Below, piece after piece: positions 10,501 through 22,109 of a stretch of 64,000 bases of DNA (the first letter of the stretch is position 1; every line of letters starts with the position of its first letter). Position numbers and translations under genes: made by a program. A model generated the notes under the pieces. The model searched no databases, was not told where the DNA came from, and saw only the letters and a list, made by a program, of their open reading frames with translations. The DNA comes from Acanthaster planci (lineage: Eukaryota > Echinodermata > Asteroidea > Valvatida > Acanthasteridae). The DNA lies in contig NW_019091566.1 of the NCBI RefSeq assembly GCF_001949145.1, positions 258,557 through 322,556 on the forward strand, given 5' to 3'.

Positions 10501-11985
10501 CAATGGACTTTGCATTTCTACTGGCGAAGCATATGGATGAAAAGTCAGAAGTACCTGGCTGGATAGGTTTCAACATCAGTCTCCAAGGGGAAATGACGCT
10601 ACGTAAGTCTGCAATCCACTACTTACCGCTAATACAGGCTTCACCAAGATGACGACAAATGTTATCATAGAAAGGAGTGTGTCCATTGCAGATAAACTGA
10701 AATTACAGCATATTGTCACCGTCTTCGACCAAGCAATATATGCCAAGGTTCAACAGATCAGATGGGCAAGAGATGTTTTGATGCAGCGGACAGTTGTTAG
10801 GCTTGGGTAGTTGCACACTTGCATGTCCTATTTGGGAGTGATAGGAAGGCGTTTTGGAGATGCAGGTCTCTGAGACATACTAATTGAATCTGGAGTGGTG
10901 GCTGCAAGTTCCATCATTGGTGTACTAAGTGGGCATTATTACAACAGAAGTGTACATGCTCACAAGCTTCTGTTCGAGGCACTGGAGAGATTGAGGTTCA
11001 CGGTTTTCTGGGACACTTTTACTGATGAAGCAGTCGAGAAGTATTCCTGTGTATTACACAAGAGTTCAGACACAGAGGAACTACTTGCGCAGTCTGAAGA
11101 ATTTGCCAATCTCCTGTATTGCTACAATGACTTCATACAAAGGAGCAAGGAAGAAAGCCCAACGTTTGCCCTGTGGAGTTCCTACATTGACATGGTGCAG
11201 CTACTTCTTGCTTTCATTAGAGCAACCCGTGAGTCAAACTGGCGTCTGCACGTTGGAGTCATTTGTTTCATGCTGTCATGGTTTTTCGCCTATGACCGCA
11301 CCAACTATTCGAGATATCTTCCTGCATACTGGTTGGAAATGATCAGTTTGCCATCAACACACCTGAGGTGTTACGAAGAGTTTAGTGAACGAGGTGGATG
11401 GACCGTGCAGCGACAAGGGCGATATCCATTTGCTTCCATTGCATGTGTACAAGCCATCAAACAGACATATATGACAGATAGAGATGGCAAAACAAGAGGA
11501 GGTATCACTGGCTTCACCTTGAACCATGGAGCAATCCAGCTACGGATACTATCACAACCTGAAAGATCAGCTATAACCAGGAAGTGCGAAATCATGTTTG
11601 GATGTTGATGGTTATGATCGCAAACCGAAGGAACTGGACAGTGCATGAATTAAGAGACATGAAAAAATGGCAGAATCTATCATGGCCACAGGAAACAGCA
11701 TGATCAACCCCTTTGATTGCTGTTCAAAGCTGTTCAAAGGAATCTGTTTGAGGTTGGTGAAGTAATAAGTGATGAAGTGAAATCTCACTTGCTGAATGCA
11801 TTTCATGAAGGTAAAGCGGATGCAGTCCGATATATGGAAGACCGCTTGATCAAGAACAAAGTGTACATGTATTTGTTCCCACCGATTTAGCAAAGAAAGC
11901 AAACTACAGAGAGTGTTGATGATGCCAGATACAACACCTTCTGTCGTTCCCCGTCCTTGGAACAAAGTCTCCCACCAACAAAAGG
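7537..11985 (+). pseudogene. Family 1: decayed multi-exon uncharacterised repeated gene
   Basis: A plus-strand gene in pieces. Exon-like blocks: 7540-7745 (FHDACYRRFTD, then a Ser-rich basic stretch ending CTICSK); 8190-8339 (DENILIHIRDKDC, CYKAYSRFLKSKDPEG, donor GGGTAAGC); 9120-9205 (MSKITQLFMKIIKK, donor GTATGA); 9515-9760 (TDKLKYRLKRDYPELC ... VYNGG, donor GTGAG); then a long block 9949-11985 broken by frameshifts. The long block carries LGMMTLRHLTGSSQLVRLL, VWDNIDFGE, IVTVFDQAIYAKVQQIRWA, then 10895-11608 with SSYIDMVQLLLAFIRATRES, RYLPAYWLEM, WTVQRQGRYPFASIAC and GGITGFTLN, and ends near QSLPPTKG. From memory, this matches repeated predicted proteins in cnidarian, amphioxus, echinoderm and fish genomes that are annotated only as uncharacterised. 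The N-terminal CxxC and CYRR pieces suggest zinc binding. Introns argue against a recent retrocopy. No function is assigned. Confidence 0.65.
10895..11608 (+). pseudogene. Longest intact reading frame of family 1 (237 codons)
   Basis: This is the best-preserved part of the family 1 protein. It begins inside the conserved stretch SGVVAASSIIGVLSGHYYNR and runs without a stop to MFGC. Conserved blocks include VHAHKLLFEALERLR, ALWSSYIDMVQLLLAF and AYDRTNYSRYLPAYWLE. The frame then shifts and continues as DGYDRKPKELDSA, KRHEKMAESIMATG and SMINPFD up to about 11720. No nuclease, transposase or polymerase motif known to me is visible. The conserved W, R, Y and D residues could belong to a catalytic or nucleic-acid-binding fold, but that is speculation. 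Confidence 0.6.
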
Positions 11986-12650
11986 TTGGAGTAAAGAAAA
12001 TCCAAGGTGCAGATTTGGAGTTACGACTTCAGCAGTTTCTGTTGAGCTACAGGGTGACCCCACAGTCGACAACTGGAAAAAGTCCCAGTGAGTTGCTCTA
12101 TAGACAACAAATTTGAACCAAGCTAGACCAGCTGAAGCCAAACATCAGCAGACGAGTAAAAATGTAACAAGCTCAAATGCAATAGTCACAAGTTTCCAAG
12201 GTTAGAGTGTTACAACCAGCTGATACTGTTCTGGTCAAGAATTGTGGTTCTGGACCCACCTGGTTGTATGGTGAAGTTGTCCAAGTGTTGGCTTCATCAA
12301 TATATGAAGTTTGTTTGTCTGACGGGTGTGTGGTCAGACGCCATATTGACCAAACTTGACGATGTCTTGCTAAACCAACACACTTGAGTGAGACAGTTGA
12401 CAAATCAGGGGAGAATGTTCAAGAAGCATTGATACGGCCAAGCAACCTCCCAGAGCCAATACCATTGGAATTATCAAAGCCACCAGTAACTATGGAAGTA
12501 GTCCCAAACAACTCAAAGCCGAAAGAGTTGTCTACCCCAGAAAAGGTGCAACCTCACACTGAACCAGCCCAGCCCACTAGGGTGTCAGAGTGACAGAGAA
12601 AACTTCCTGTGAAGTTTGCTGATAACATTATGACCAAACCATAATTTGTA
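11985..12650 (+). pseudogene. Ty3/gypsy integrase C-terminal tail
   Basis: Plus-strand sequence matches the end of a gypsy polyprotein: ADLELRLQQFLLSYRVTPQS with TTGKSPSELLYRQQ (end of the integrase core), LDQLKPNISRRVK, then a chromodomain-like or GPY-type region (DTVLVKNCGSGPTWLYGEVV and SDGCVVRRHIDQ) and a proline-rich tail (PSNLPEPIPLEL). Several stops and frame changes occur near 12115-12180 and 12360. It starts directly after the last recognisable family 1 sequence, so the catalytic core is absent. It is the 3' remnant of one LTR retrotransposon, separate from the minus-strand element at 22-32 kb. Confidence 0.75.
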
Positions 12651-13113
12651 CGAAGCATACATGTAATTGAGTAGTTGGCAATTCCTGGGTACATGTATAA
12701 TCATAGATTAGAAGTAGAGCGACACTTGTAGTCTAATGCAAATGAGTTAATGTATACTTGTTTTGATTAGGAGTAGCAGTCACAGTGACTCATGTTTGCC
12801 AGAAAGGAGTTCTTGATAGAATTTAGGAAAGTGTTTTCTCCAGGTTGTAATCCAAAAGGAGAGTTGATGTTATTAGTTCCATAGTTTGACTTGTTGCATA
12901 CTGGTAGTTCCTTAATAGCTGTTGTTAAGAAAAAAATCAATAGGTCTGGAGCTCCACTGATTACTACATATTGAATGGACTATTAGTGAGGAAACCGACT
13001 ACATAGTACATCACGTAGTTCATTGAATTTTCTTTTGTAATTCATAATTCTCATGAGGGAATCAACTTTCCATACTGACGCATGCTCTATGGTATTTCCG
13101 GGGGTACTTAAGC

Positions 13114-13310
13114 TAAAGGGGGAGGAATATGATGTATGTATGCATGTAGGTATTTATTGTGTCTATTAATATACATACATTGTCACACGCGCATGCGTGG
13201 TTAAGCGCTTGGAGTTTGGTTGCTGTAATTAAAAACAGAGCTGTTAGATCAGAGCAGATCAGCAGACAGATCACGGAATCCCTAATTATTCTGCCAACGT
13301 GTACATGTAC
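13114..13310 (+). mobile_element. Polypurine tract and likely 3' LTR of the gypsy remnant
   Basis: AAAGGGGGAGGAA at about 13115-13127 looks like the plus-strand priming tract of an LTR retrotransposon. It is followed by TATGATGTATGTATGCATG, a plausible LTR start (TG...). The end is uncertain. A TG...CA unit closing near TGTACATGTACA at about 13310 would give an LTR of roughly 180 bp. It stands about 470 bp downstream of the integrase tail, as expected for a mag-like gypsy element. No matching 5' LTR was found in the window. Confidence 0.4.
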
Positions 13311-13319
13311 ATTGTCTCA

Positions 13320-16085
13320 ACAATAGGGACATACCCTGGATTTTTCTGTTGTTAGGTTTAATTGGATTTTCAACGAGATTTGTTTCAACTAGTCCATATT
13401 ATTGTTAACAAGCTAAGTACGCCGTGTCTTTGAGAACTTCAAACACATCAAACTACATGTATGTCAAACTAAATATACTATATACTGCGTACTTTGCATA
13501 GTGCCTAATGCCAGTTCAAGTGCTAATGTCTTTGAAATCTGAAATTCTGAAAATAATACCGATATTTACATTTTCACTTCTACTGTGTTACGGTGTGGTC
13601 TTTTTTCCTATGATGTACACTGTATGGTAAATAATTTTATAAGGAATCATGGGTGGCTTTCATGACCCGATTCCCGTTTTGTGAAATTAGTCAAATTCAG
13701 AAATGTAAAACGATAAAGGGGACCACTCTCTTTGGGTGAGGAATAAACCCTATTTATGCTTCAAGGGTTTTTTGCTGGGGGGGTCAATGTGTTGTGTTTC
13801 ATTTGCTCACAAGAGGCTTCAACAATACACCGTAACTTTTGGAATATAAACCGCAGTTTATATGTTGATTCTCATGCTGAAAATGTCCCTGGGCGGCTGA
13901 TACTGCAACAAAAGTATAAAATCAGTCTCTAAACGCTGCGCTTGGCCTCAGCTCAGCCTAGCCGGGCCGCCACCACAGCTGCGCCAGCTAGCCAGGCATG
14001 CAAGCGATGAGCGTTCTAGGCACGAGGACAAGACAGTCATGTTTTTGTTGGTTGCCATTTGCATTGGCTCAACTCACATTTTATGAAGGAAACCAGTCTA
14101 GAGAGACTGAATAGAGTTGTTAGTGCACTGTAAGTACCGTTCACAACACAAATTGTGTGGTGAGTCTGTTCGTTTTCCTATTTTAGAGTTGTATTATCAA
14201 TGTTGTCTATTATTTCACTGGTCTTTTGGTAAAAAAAAAAACCTGCTGCATGGCTGAGAGTACATGTATACGTCTTACGCATGGGCAAGGTCCATTTGTA
14301 ATTTATGTAATATAAACGTTTATGCACAAAAATCCTCCTCAGAGAGCACCAAACAATTTTTGTTTCAACCATGTCCAGTTCTTGGTGCAATGTTGCAAGA
14401 CTGCACTTTATACATTTCTTTGTTAGCTTGTGAACAGAAATATGGACTAGTTGAAACAAATCTCGTTGAAAATCCAAACCAAACACCAGAAAAGTCCAGG
14501 GTATATGGAGTATCTGCCTATTTCATACTTAACAAGATGTCATTTCGGATACGCTTCGCGAAGGAAAGTACCAAATTTGTACTTCTCCTGCGTGGAGTAT
14601 CTCTCTCCTGCTCTCCACATGTGTACATGCCCACATGATGCAGGTTTGGAATGTAATGTGCGTGCTTTGTGTATAGCAGTGGAAATTCAACATGACAGAA
14701 AAATGACTGAAACAATGGAGTTCATAAGTGCGGCATTTTTTGCCTTGATGAGGCACAGCCCACCTATATTAAAAACAACCAGTCCGTATACAATGTATTT
14801 TCCAAATTCTTATGAGTGCCGATCTGCCATGCTAACAGTGGTGTGTATTCTCTATTTCAACAAAGAGGATATTTTGACACAAAAATCAACATGGTGTCAG
14901 GATCACTCTTAATGAAATCAACTTAACAAAATCAAAAAGATTATTACCATCATTTATTACGTAAATATGGAGGTTGACCGATTTTGGTCGTTTCTAATTT
15001 ACATTGTAAATAGGCATATTCAAAGAGCTTGCTTCTGTTTTAGGGAGCCTGGCGGGGTTCAGTGTTTTTTTTAAATATATAAAACAACTATATTATTTGG
15101 CAGAAAAAAATGAGCAAAAAATGTTCAAGCCTAACTAGCAAAATAGTTTCATAGGCCACATTTGAGAATGTAAGATCAGAAAAAGTTTTCTTCATCCTTG
15201 ACTAGTAAAAATATTCGTAAAAACTTACACCACTTACATTTTGTACATGAGGTACCGGTAAATAACCAATAACTCATTAATTTCTAAAAGTCCCCCAACT
15301 CTTCTGGGTCATTGCTCAGATAAGACAAGTCGCCCCGCCGTGAGTAAAAGTAAAATACCACCGAAACAAGTCACTTCTGTGAAACACTCGTCCACATATC
15401 TGAAGCATCGGATTCATACATGTAAGTTGGGGTTGCCAGCTTTAACTTCGCGCAGCCGGCACCGGTGCAGTGGGCCGACGACCCAACTCGCCATACTCGC
15501 CAAATTTTGATGGAGTTTCATCCAATAGCAAAAATTGTTAAGCGCCGTGTGGAGACCAATTGACCAATTGAAACGGTCGTTGTATACATGTGGCCATCGC
15601 CAGCCCTATTACTCCATGTAAATTCAACGATGTTATCTCATCTATAGACAAACAAATCATTCTTTTGGAGGTTTGAATTGTCATTGAAAATACTTTATAA
15701 AATGTGTCCTATTGGAGATTTGGGGAGGAGGGAACATTTCAAAACGAAAGTAGACGGGGTCACCAGAATGGAGAATTTCAGAGGGGCAATGGGTACGGTG
15801 TCGGGTTAAAAACCCAAAACAAAATCGTATGTGTAGCTTGCTGTGCAAACACCTGATGTGGCTGTCCCGCACAGTTGGCGCTACGCAAGGAGTCATCTTG
15901 CGAACTAATTTCTAAGATACATGCATTTACATATATGCAGGTCATCCAACTCAATTTTCATCAAGAAATATTTGACGTTTTTCAGTGATGGGGCAATGAG
16001 CTCCAAATGGGTAGTGTTCTGGGGTATAGTGACTTTTTGTAACAGTTCTTATTTGAAGAAATATGCCATACATGAATTTGCCAGT
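13320..16085. other. Intronic spacer, nothing recognised
   Basis: Open frames of up to about 150 codons occur at 14178-14912 on both strands, but they overlap each other and show no family motif. There is a GC-richer patch at 13930-14020 (CAGCTCAGCCTAGCCGGGCC region) and another at 15440-15500. I see no RNA gene. Confidence 0.4.
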
Positions 16086-16089
16086 ACTC

Positions 16090-16640
16090 AGACGTGTTTC
16101 TATCCCAAGTCTGTTGCCATTGATGAGGTGATATTGCTTGGGATAAGACCATGGGTTTCTTTATAAATCAGTTGCAGACCAGCTCTAACACGTCTGGATT
16201 CAAGACTATCCCACTGGAGTTGAGTAAGTAGATCAGTAAAACTAGATTGGCGCCTGTAGTCATTGAAGACAAACCTCACAGCAGGCCTCTGAATTTTTTC
16301 AATTGTGTCTTTGTTGGGCTGCTGGTATGGATCCCATATAGCATGGCGATATTCCAAAAGTGGACTAACCAAAGCAAAGTAAGCTGCTGACTTAGTTGAT
16401 CTATAACACCAGCTCAAGTTCCTCCTAAGTAGGCCCACAGTTATGTTAGCTTTCATTGCAGTTTTGTTGATGTGTTTGGTCCAAGTCATGTCAGACGATA
16501 GCTCAACACCAAGGTAGGTGTGGTCTTTTACTTCCTTGAGGGTATGATCCCCCATCATGTATGGATTAATGATTGGTTTTCTTTTGTAATTCTCATGATG
16601 AAACATTTTGCTGTATTGAAACTCAATGGAGCTTGTGTAG
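16090..16640 (-). pseudogene. Non-LTR retrotransposon reverse transcriptase, C-terminal fragment
   Basis: Minus-strand translation from about 16640 to 16100 gives the region after the catalytic core of a jockey/CR1/RTE-like reverse transcriptase: FNTAKCFIMRITKENQSLI, then HTYLGVELSSDMTWTKHINK, LLRRNLSWC, AAYFALVSPLLEYRHAIWDP, IEKIQRPAVRFVFNDY and LTQLQWDSLESRR. One frame change separates the first block from the rest (near 16600). The upstream catalytic domain, with its F/Y-x-D-D box, and the endonuclease are missing. This is the usual 5'-truncated fossil of a LINE. It ends in stops near 16095 and shows no poly-A tail. Confidence 0.8.
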
Positions 16641-16644
16641 AACT

Positions 16645-17835
16645 AGCAAGGTATACTGATAGACCAATCCGAAGTTGGAGGAAATAGCCAAATATCTGTC
16701 CAATATTCACAGCTATTAGAAGAAGTATGGGACAGACTAATAACAGAATTATTTGTCTGTCGCATGTGAGAAACAGATGTTTTCTTGTGAATTGCTGTAT
16801 GTAGAAATTTTTACATAGATGTTGAAACAGGTATTCATCACTTTCGGAAATACTTTTGGCGGCTGTTACCCCCACTGATGCCATTTAACCAGCACAAAAT
16901 TGCCCTCAAACAAAAAAACTTTTCCGACCTACCAACCCGATTTTTGAGAGTCACGCCTGCACAGCACAACTACATCATGTATTTTTTGGGCTAGTGAAAG
17001 ACTGCCTGTATGCAGTAGGCCTTAGTTAAATAACAATAATCGTGGATTCTGAGAAATCTTCGGCAAGTGTTGATCCGATTCGAGCAAGCAAATTTATGAC
17101 ATGGCCTGCCCCATCGCGCAAACTAAAAACAAAAAAATCATCACGGCCTGCTCGAAGGATTGCTCAATTTGGCTGCGAGTGCGGTTCTGGTAGGACCAGG
17201 AAAAAAAGGGAATTTCAACCCCTGACACTGCACGTTACAACTCTACCTTTAATATGGCAGATCAAAAGCTGGTAATGGCAGAACAAAATTGATTGTGTTA
17301 TGACATTTTGTCCAAGCACTTGTTAGGTGTAATTTTGCGCTCTGCACTGGTGGATAGTGAAGCATTAAATAATATATGTAAATAATTTGTTTGCACAGAA
17401 TGATTTGTTTTACTGATATGATTTTGTCACCACTTTATACATGTACATTCTATGGCTTGCTGTGATTGCCTTTCCATACAATCTGTGTTTCACAGCACAC
17501 TTTTGGCAGTTTTGGAATTTGATCCCATCATTTCTCCTTCCAAATTTTAAAACACAAGAAAATTACCATCATTACAGTCATGATTTTCTACTGTTAAAAC
17601 AACACATTATTGGAGAATAATCTTACCTTGCAATTTTTCTTGTTCTTGGTATACTCGTTTGCTAGATGAATTCTATTTGTTCCATAAGAGGTTTTAAGAT
17701 AGTCCAAGGAAGTCAACTCACTCTAGGAACATCCTGGGTTGGACATACAGTACACGTCGCATACACATCGTTATGGAACCATATTCTATTTTAGGACTCT
17801 ATACTTACCAATTCTTTGCATCATTTTCCAATATT
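16645..17835. other. Intronic spacer, nothing recognised
   Basis: AT-rich, with short open frames only. A frame at 17042-17275 is lysine/arginine-rich but matches nothing I know. No RNA gene or repeat ends were seen. Confidence 0.4.
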
Positions 17836-17839
17836 TCAA

Positions 17840-20527
17840 CCCTTTGAACCCTGAATTTTATAGGAGCGTTGACCTTACCCTGATTTACATGTATTTGCAT
17901 ACATTGTCTCAGAATAACACGTTTTGTTTTCAACCCACTTTGTGCTGTTGAGTGTGATCTATGTGTCTATATATGTCTATATCATTGAATAAAGATTTTC
18001 TACTGTGTACAGGGTATAAATCAATGCAAACAATACAACTGAAGTACTGTTTGGATGGCGTAACCATGGAAATGGGGCCAAATTTGCCTCGCACATTTTA
18101 GTTTTGATACAAATCTTTAGTATTTTTTTTTCAAAATACTTGTCTTTTATGTTGATTTCTTTTTCAATAAAGTCAAGATTACACAAACCACACAATCTTT
18201 TTGTCATTTTTATTGATTTGTTCACTTACCTTTCATCCATTACTTCACTTGGGTGTGCCAGGCATGCTATTGCAACAGTTTGATCCTGGTTTACCGACAC
18301 ACAGGTATGCTTTGCAATGGGAACACCAATGCACTGTCTTATGTTTCTTTGGCAAGTCTTTGTCAGTAACATTGGATTCGCAGAACCACAAACCACACAC
18401 CTGTTGTTTCTTGAGGCATCCGGTGCTCTTTCAATTGTATGAACACCATAATCTATTAGTCTACTGTCCAGATCAACATCAGAACGTCAGCGACCTTTCT
18501 GTGTGCTGTTACGTACCTCACCAACCAGTTCTAGACAGAGTTTTTCAAGAAAGAAGTGGAAATCGTAAACTCTCTGGTGATGTGTGTAGTGTGGCTTGTA
18601 ATAGTCCATCAGGGCGTAGCTGTTGTAGGCTGTCCACATGAAGAATTTCATAACCAGTCTTCTTGGCCGTTTGTAATGGCGATGACACTTTTGCAGCCTT
18701 GTCGTTTGACAATTCAAGTCTGCTCCACCCATGTTTGTATTATATGACTTCACAGCTTTTTGACAGTTGACTGGGATCTTTCTGTGTTCTTTGGCATCAT
18801 ACCTCTGCACTGTTGTCGCTGGAGAATCCACATAAATTGACTTGACAAAATATTCTGGCTTCTTATCCTTCCATACAACAGCTGCTACCTTTCCATTGAA
18901 TAATAGTACTGATTCGCCTTTCTTTAGTTCCTTACTGCATTGTAGAATTTTACGAAAGGACACTCAATTTGTCATGGCTGTGCCACACAGTTGTATTCCA
19001 TGCATTAGCAAGAATTCTGCCAGTTTTACTGAGATATAAAACCTGTCTGTGTACACGCAGTAATTCTGATCCCTGTGAAGGTCTGTCAATCTCACAACTA
19101 TAGGTTTCAGGTGACACCAAGGCCATTGACTGCTCGGCCATCAGTTCTCTTACCCATGTAGATTTCTGCATTTGTGATATAGCCAGTCTTACTTTCACAA
19201 AGCAGAAAAGTTTTGATACCCATTTTATTGGTTTTTCCTTTATGTACTGCTTGATTGCCAAAGTGTTCTTTGTGGGGATCATTCCCTCATCCAGAGATAG
19301 CTCACGCTCTGGTATGTAGTATCCCTTGATGTTGTCAAGAATATACATGTACGTGAATACAGGTGTTGACTTGTAGATCTTGTCCATTTTATCCGGTGTT
19401 GGATCGTCCTCATCCACGCAGTGAAGCATAGACCATATTCCTATAAAATAGTCCTGGGTGATAACCTTTGAAAATCCAGGCGTTTCCGTGAGCAAGTTGT
19501 CATGGGCCCTTCGGTAATGTTCGTAACGATCTTTGTGTACTAGCATTTCCATGGTTATCCTACAGCCCAAAAAAAGCTTTCATCTCAGCAGTGGTAACAT
19601 CAACAAAATACTTTGCATTGTAGTTGTTTGGCTTAGCAGCCTTTATACGTGCCGCATTGCGGTTTGTTTCAGTTACCAGTACTTCCCACAATGCATCATC
19701 CCAAACTAAACTGAAATATTCCAGTGGGGAACTATTTAAATCAATAGTAGCAGGAAAATTTTTTGAACAGGTAGTTCATAGGGCTGAAAGTGGAGATGAG
19801 TAAAACCTCGAGTATTTCCACTTCACTGGCACTGGGCAACCGGGGCATGGGTGTCTGCAGCACTATGGCCTCTACCCCTACCACAACCTCTTACAGGTAC
19901 ATGACCTCTACTTCTAGCATATCCAGCTATAGCTCTGCCCCTTGTCCTGGCTCTTCCACCACATCCATGTCCACCATGTCCACATCCATGCCCCATTCCT
20001 GCATGTCCAGCAGCTCCTGCACTGGTGTCACTATCACTGGTAGCACTGTCATCACTGTCACTAATTGGATGAACATTTGCAGCAGGTACAGGTGCTGTAA
20101 CAGGTGCTGCCGGAGCCAAAGGCCAAGTTGCCGCCTGGCCTAACACTACTGATTGATACTGTGCACGTGCATTATTGTCATTCACTGCACTCACCATACT
20201 AACATCAAAATCATCGGTAAAATCACTGTCCGACTCGCTTTCAAAATTACAGAATTACTGTAATCGGATGCATCCAAATGTTCATCATCAATGGCCGCCA
20301 TTTTTCGCTTTTTTCCACTCAGATACAGTCGATAACTTCCTAAAAAGACGAAGAAACTATGGCCTAGCGCTCCGTTGACAAACTCTTCTGTAACAAGCAT
20401 TCTGATTGGCTTAAACCCCTTTGATATGTCAAAGGTTATCTGACGTAGTCAGAAGCCACTTTTGCGGCTTTTCGGGTTGACGCACTTTCATGGGGAAGTC
20501 ACTTTAGCGGCATTTTGGTTCAAAGGG
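17840..20527 (-). mobile_element. piggyBac-class DNA transposon with both ends
   Basis: The left end CCCTTTGAACC (17840-17850) is mirrored by GGTTCAAAGGG at the right end (20517-20527). The right end is followed by TTAA (20528-20531), the obligatory piggyBac target. The left end is preceded by TCAA (17836-17839), one base from TTAA. The length of 2688 bp and the 11-bp identical core fit the superfamily. The only gene, on the minus strand, is the transposase, whose start lies close to the right end. A motif like the terminal repeat recurs inside near 20415 (CCCCTTTGATATG) and may be a subterminal binding site. Confidence 0.85.
18245..20301 (-). pseudogene. piggyBac transposase, frameshifted
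   Basis: Cut-and-paste DDD transposase acting on TTAA sites. The likely start is the ATG at 20301 (MAAIDDEHLDAS), followed by an acidic Ser/Asp stretch and a Gly/Arg/His-rich low-complexity region (19823-20197). The catalytic domain follows from about 19570: YYIPERELSLDEGM (first Asp), KQYIKEKPIKWVSKLF, then in a shifted frame VYTDRFYIS (second Asp), then NTNMGGADLNCQ (third Asp). The C-terminal cysteine-rich zinc domain is at 18255-18410 (RCVVCG, then WCSHCKAYLC and PGSNCC). All three catalytic aspartates and the zinc ligands are still visible, but at least four frame changes (near 20255, 19600, 19115 and 18370) make the copy inactive. At about 685 codons it is in the normal range. Confidence 0.85.
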
Positions 20528-20534
20528 TTAAGGA

Positions 20535-21387
20535 AATGACCACCTTGAAGAATTATTTGTCTATTTGTTAGTGACATACTAAAGGTGGACTTCGTATGCT
20601 ATAAAGTTTTCTTTACTATGTTATGCTTACTTGATAAAAGAGTATGCCTATAAGCACATATTGTATGAACATCCATGTGTGTGCCATAAACAAGCCTAGC
20701 TGCATGTGTAACTACATTATTCTTCACAATTGTTTTCTTGTTCTTTAAAATCAGGGGTGAGTGTAACCAGGTCGAGTTTCGCCCTACTCTCACCTGACGC
20801 TGTTTCCTTTTCTTTGTTGAGTCGTATGGTCACATTGATTCCATTCCTTTCATTCTGTTTCAACTACGTCATGTATTGTATTGTACCTTCGCAGTACATT
20901 GTACGTACGTGGCCATGCATAGATAATTTTGACTAGCGCCCTCTTGTGGTCTAACACTTGTTTTGTTCTCACAGTTCCACCCCGGTTGTTGCTTGCAGAA
21001 TTAGAATATAGTAGCATCCTTGCATTTGTTCTTATTGCATACGGGACACTCTTTTGCCCATTTTCTGTGTTTTCTTGTAAAGTAAAAACATGTAGGCTGC
21101 TGATTTCAATCCAATTTTAGCCAGAGATAACATCGCCCTTTTGCCTCTAATATCAATCACATTTTTTGCAGCTTAAGTTACGATAGGCATAAAAAAGCAG
21201 TCCAGCTGGTGAGCTGCATTTTAAATACATACCTGTACATGTACCTTTGCATTCGATCATGTTACATGTAATTATTTGTATGGACTTTTAAGAGTGGGTA
21301 ATTTTAGACGTACTACTTTCTGAACTGTTTTCTTGAAGCAACTCCATTTCCTTGAGTTTTGTGAGATTGCAAAAACGGATTAACCAC
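20535..21387. other. Intronic spacer, nothing recognised
   Basis: AT-rich sequence between the piggyBac right end and the assembly gap. Open frames at 20730-21120 have no recognisable motif. Confidence 0.4.
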
Positions 21388-21715
21388 NNNNNNNNNNNNN
21401 NNNNNNNNNNNNNNNNNNNNNNNNNNNNNNNNNNNNNNNNNNNNNNNNNNNNNNNNNNNNNNNNNNNNNNNNNNNNNNNNNNNNNNNNNNNNNNNNNNNN
21501 NNNNNNNNNNNNNNNNNNNNNNNNNNNNNNNNNNNNNNNNNNNNNNNNNNNNNNNNNNNNNNNNNNNNNNNNNNNNNNNNNNNNNNNNNNNNNNNNNNNN
21601 NNNNNNNNNNNNNNNNNNNNNNNNNNNNNNNNNNNNNNNNNNNNNNNNNNNNNNNNNNNNNNNNNNNNNNNNNNNNNNNNNNNNNNNNNNNNNNNNNNNN
21701 NNNNNNNNNNNNNNN
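21388..21715. other. Assembly gap (328 Ns)
   Basis: A run of 328 unknown bases. The open frame that appears to span it is an artefact of unknown codons. Distances across it, including the intron length, are estimates. Confidence 0.99.
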
Positions 21716-22109
21716 AAGATTACTCCGTGCGGCTATAAACGACTGTTAAATGGAATGATGAATTGTTGAAGGATTTTGAAACCGGAAAAAATGATAGTCA
21801 TGCCGGCCCAGCATCCTCAACGTTGAAAAATGCCCCAGTCCGAAGTGGTTAACTCAAAAAGTACATGTAGCAGGCAGATACACCAGCAGATTTCCAACCA
21901 AAGTGAATTATCAATGGTAAAATAATTATTTTGTACATGATGTGTTTTATACTTGTAATGATATGTGATACTGTGGTAAAAGTGGTACTGTTGTAATAGG
22001 TAATGTGGTACACATTACTGTAAGGGAATCGCTGCCCCACAACAATTAATTTTAAACCTGTAAGAAAAAAAAAATTCATGTAATTTACTGGTTATTTTCT
22101 TTTACTTTT

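Noticed and set aside
14178-14912. Open frames of 100-153 codons
   Set aside because: They overlap in several frames on both strands and have no domain-like pattern. Treated as chance.
21352-21738. Open frame across the N gap
   Set aside because: Unknown codons only; not evidence of coding.
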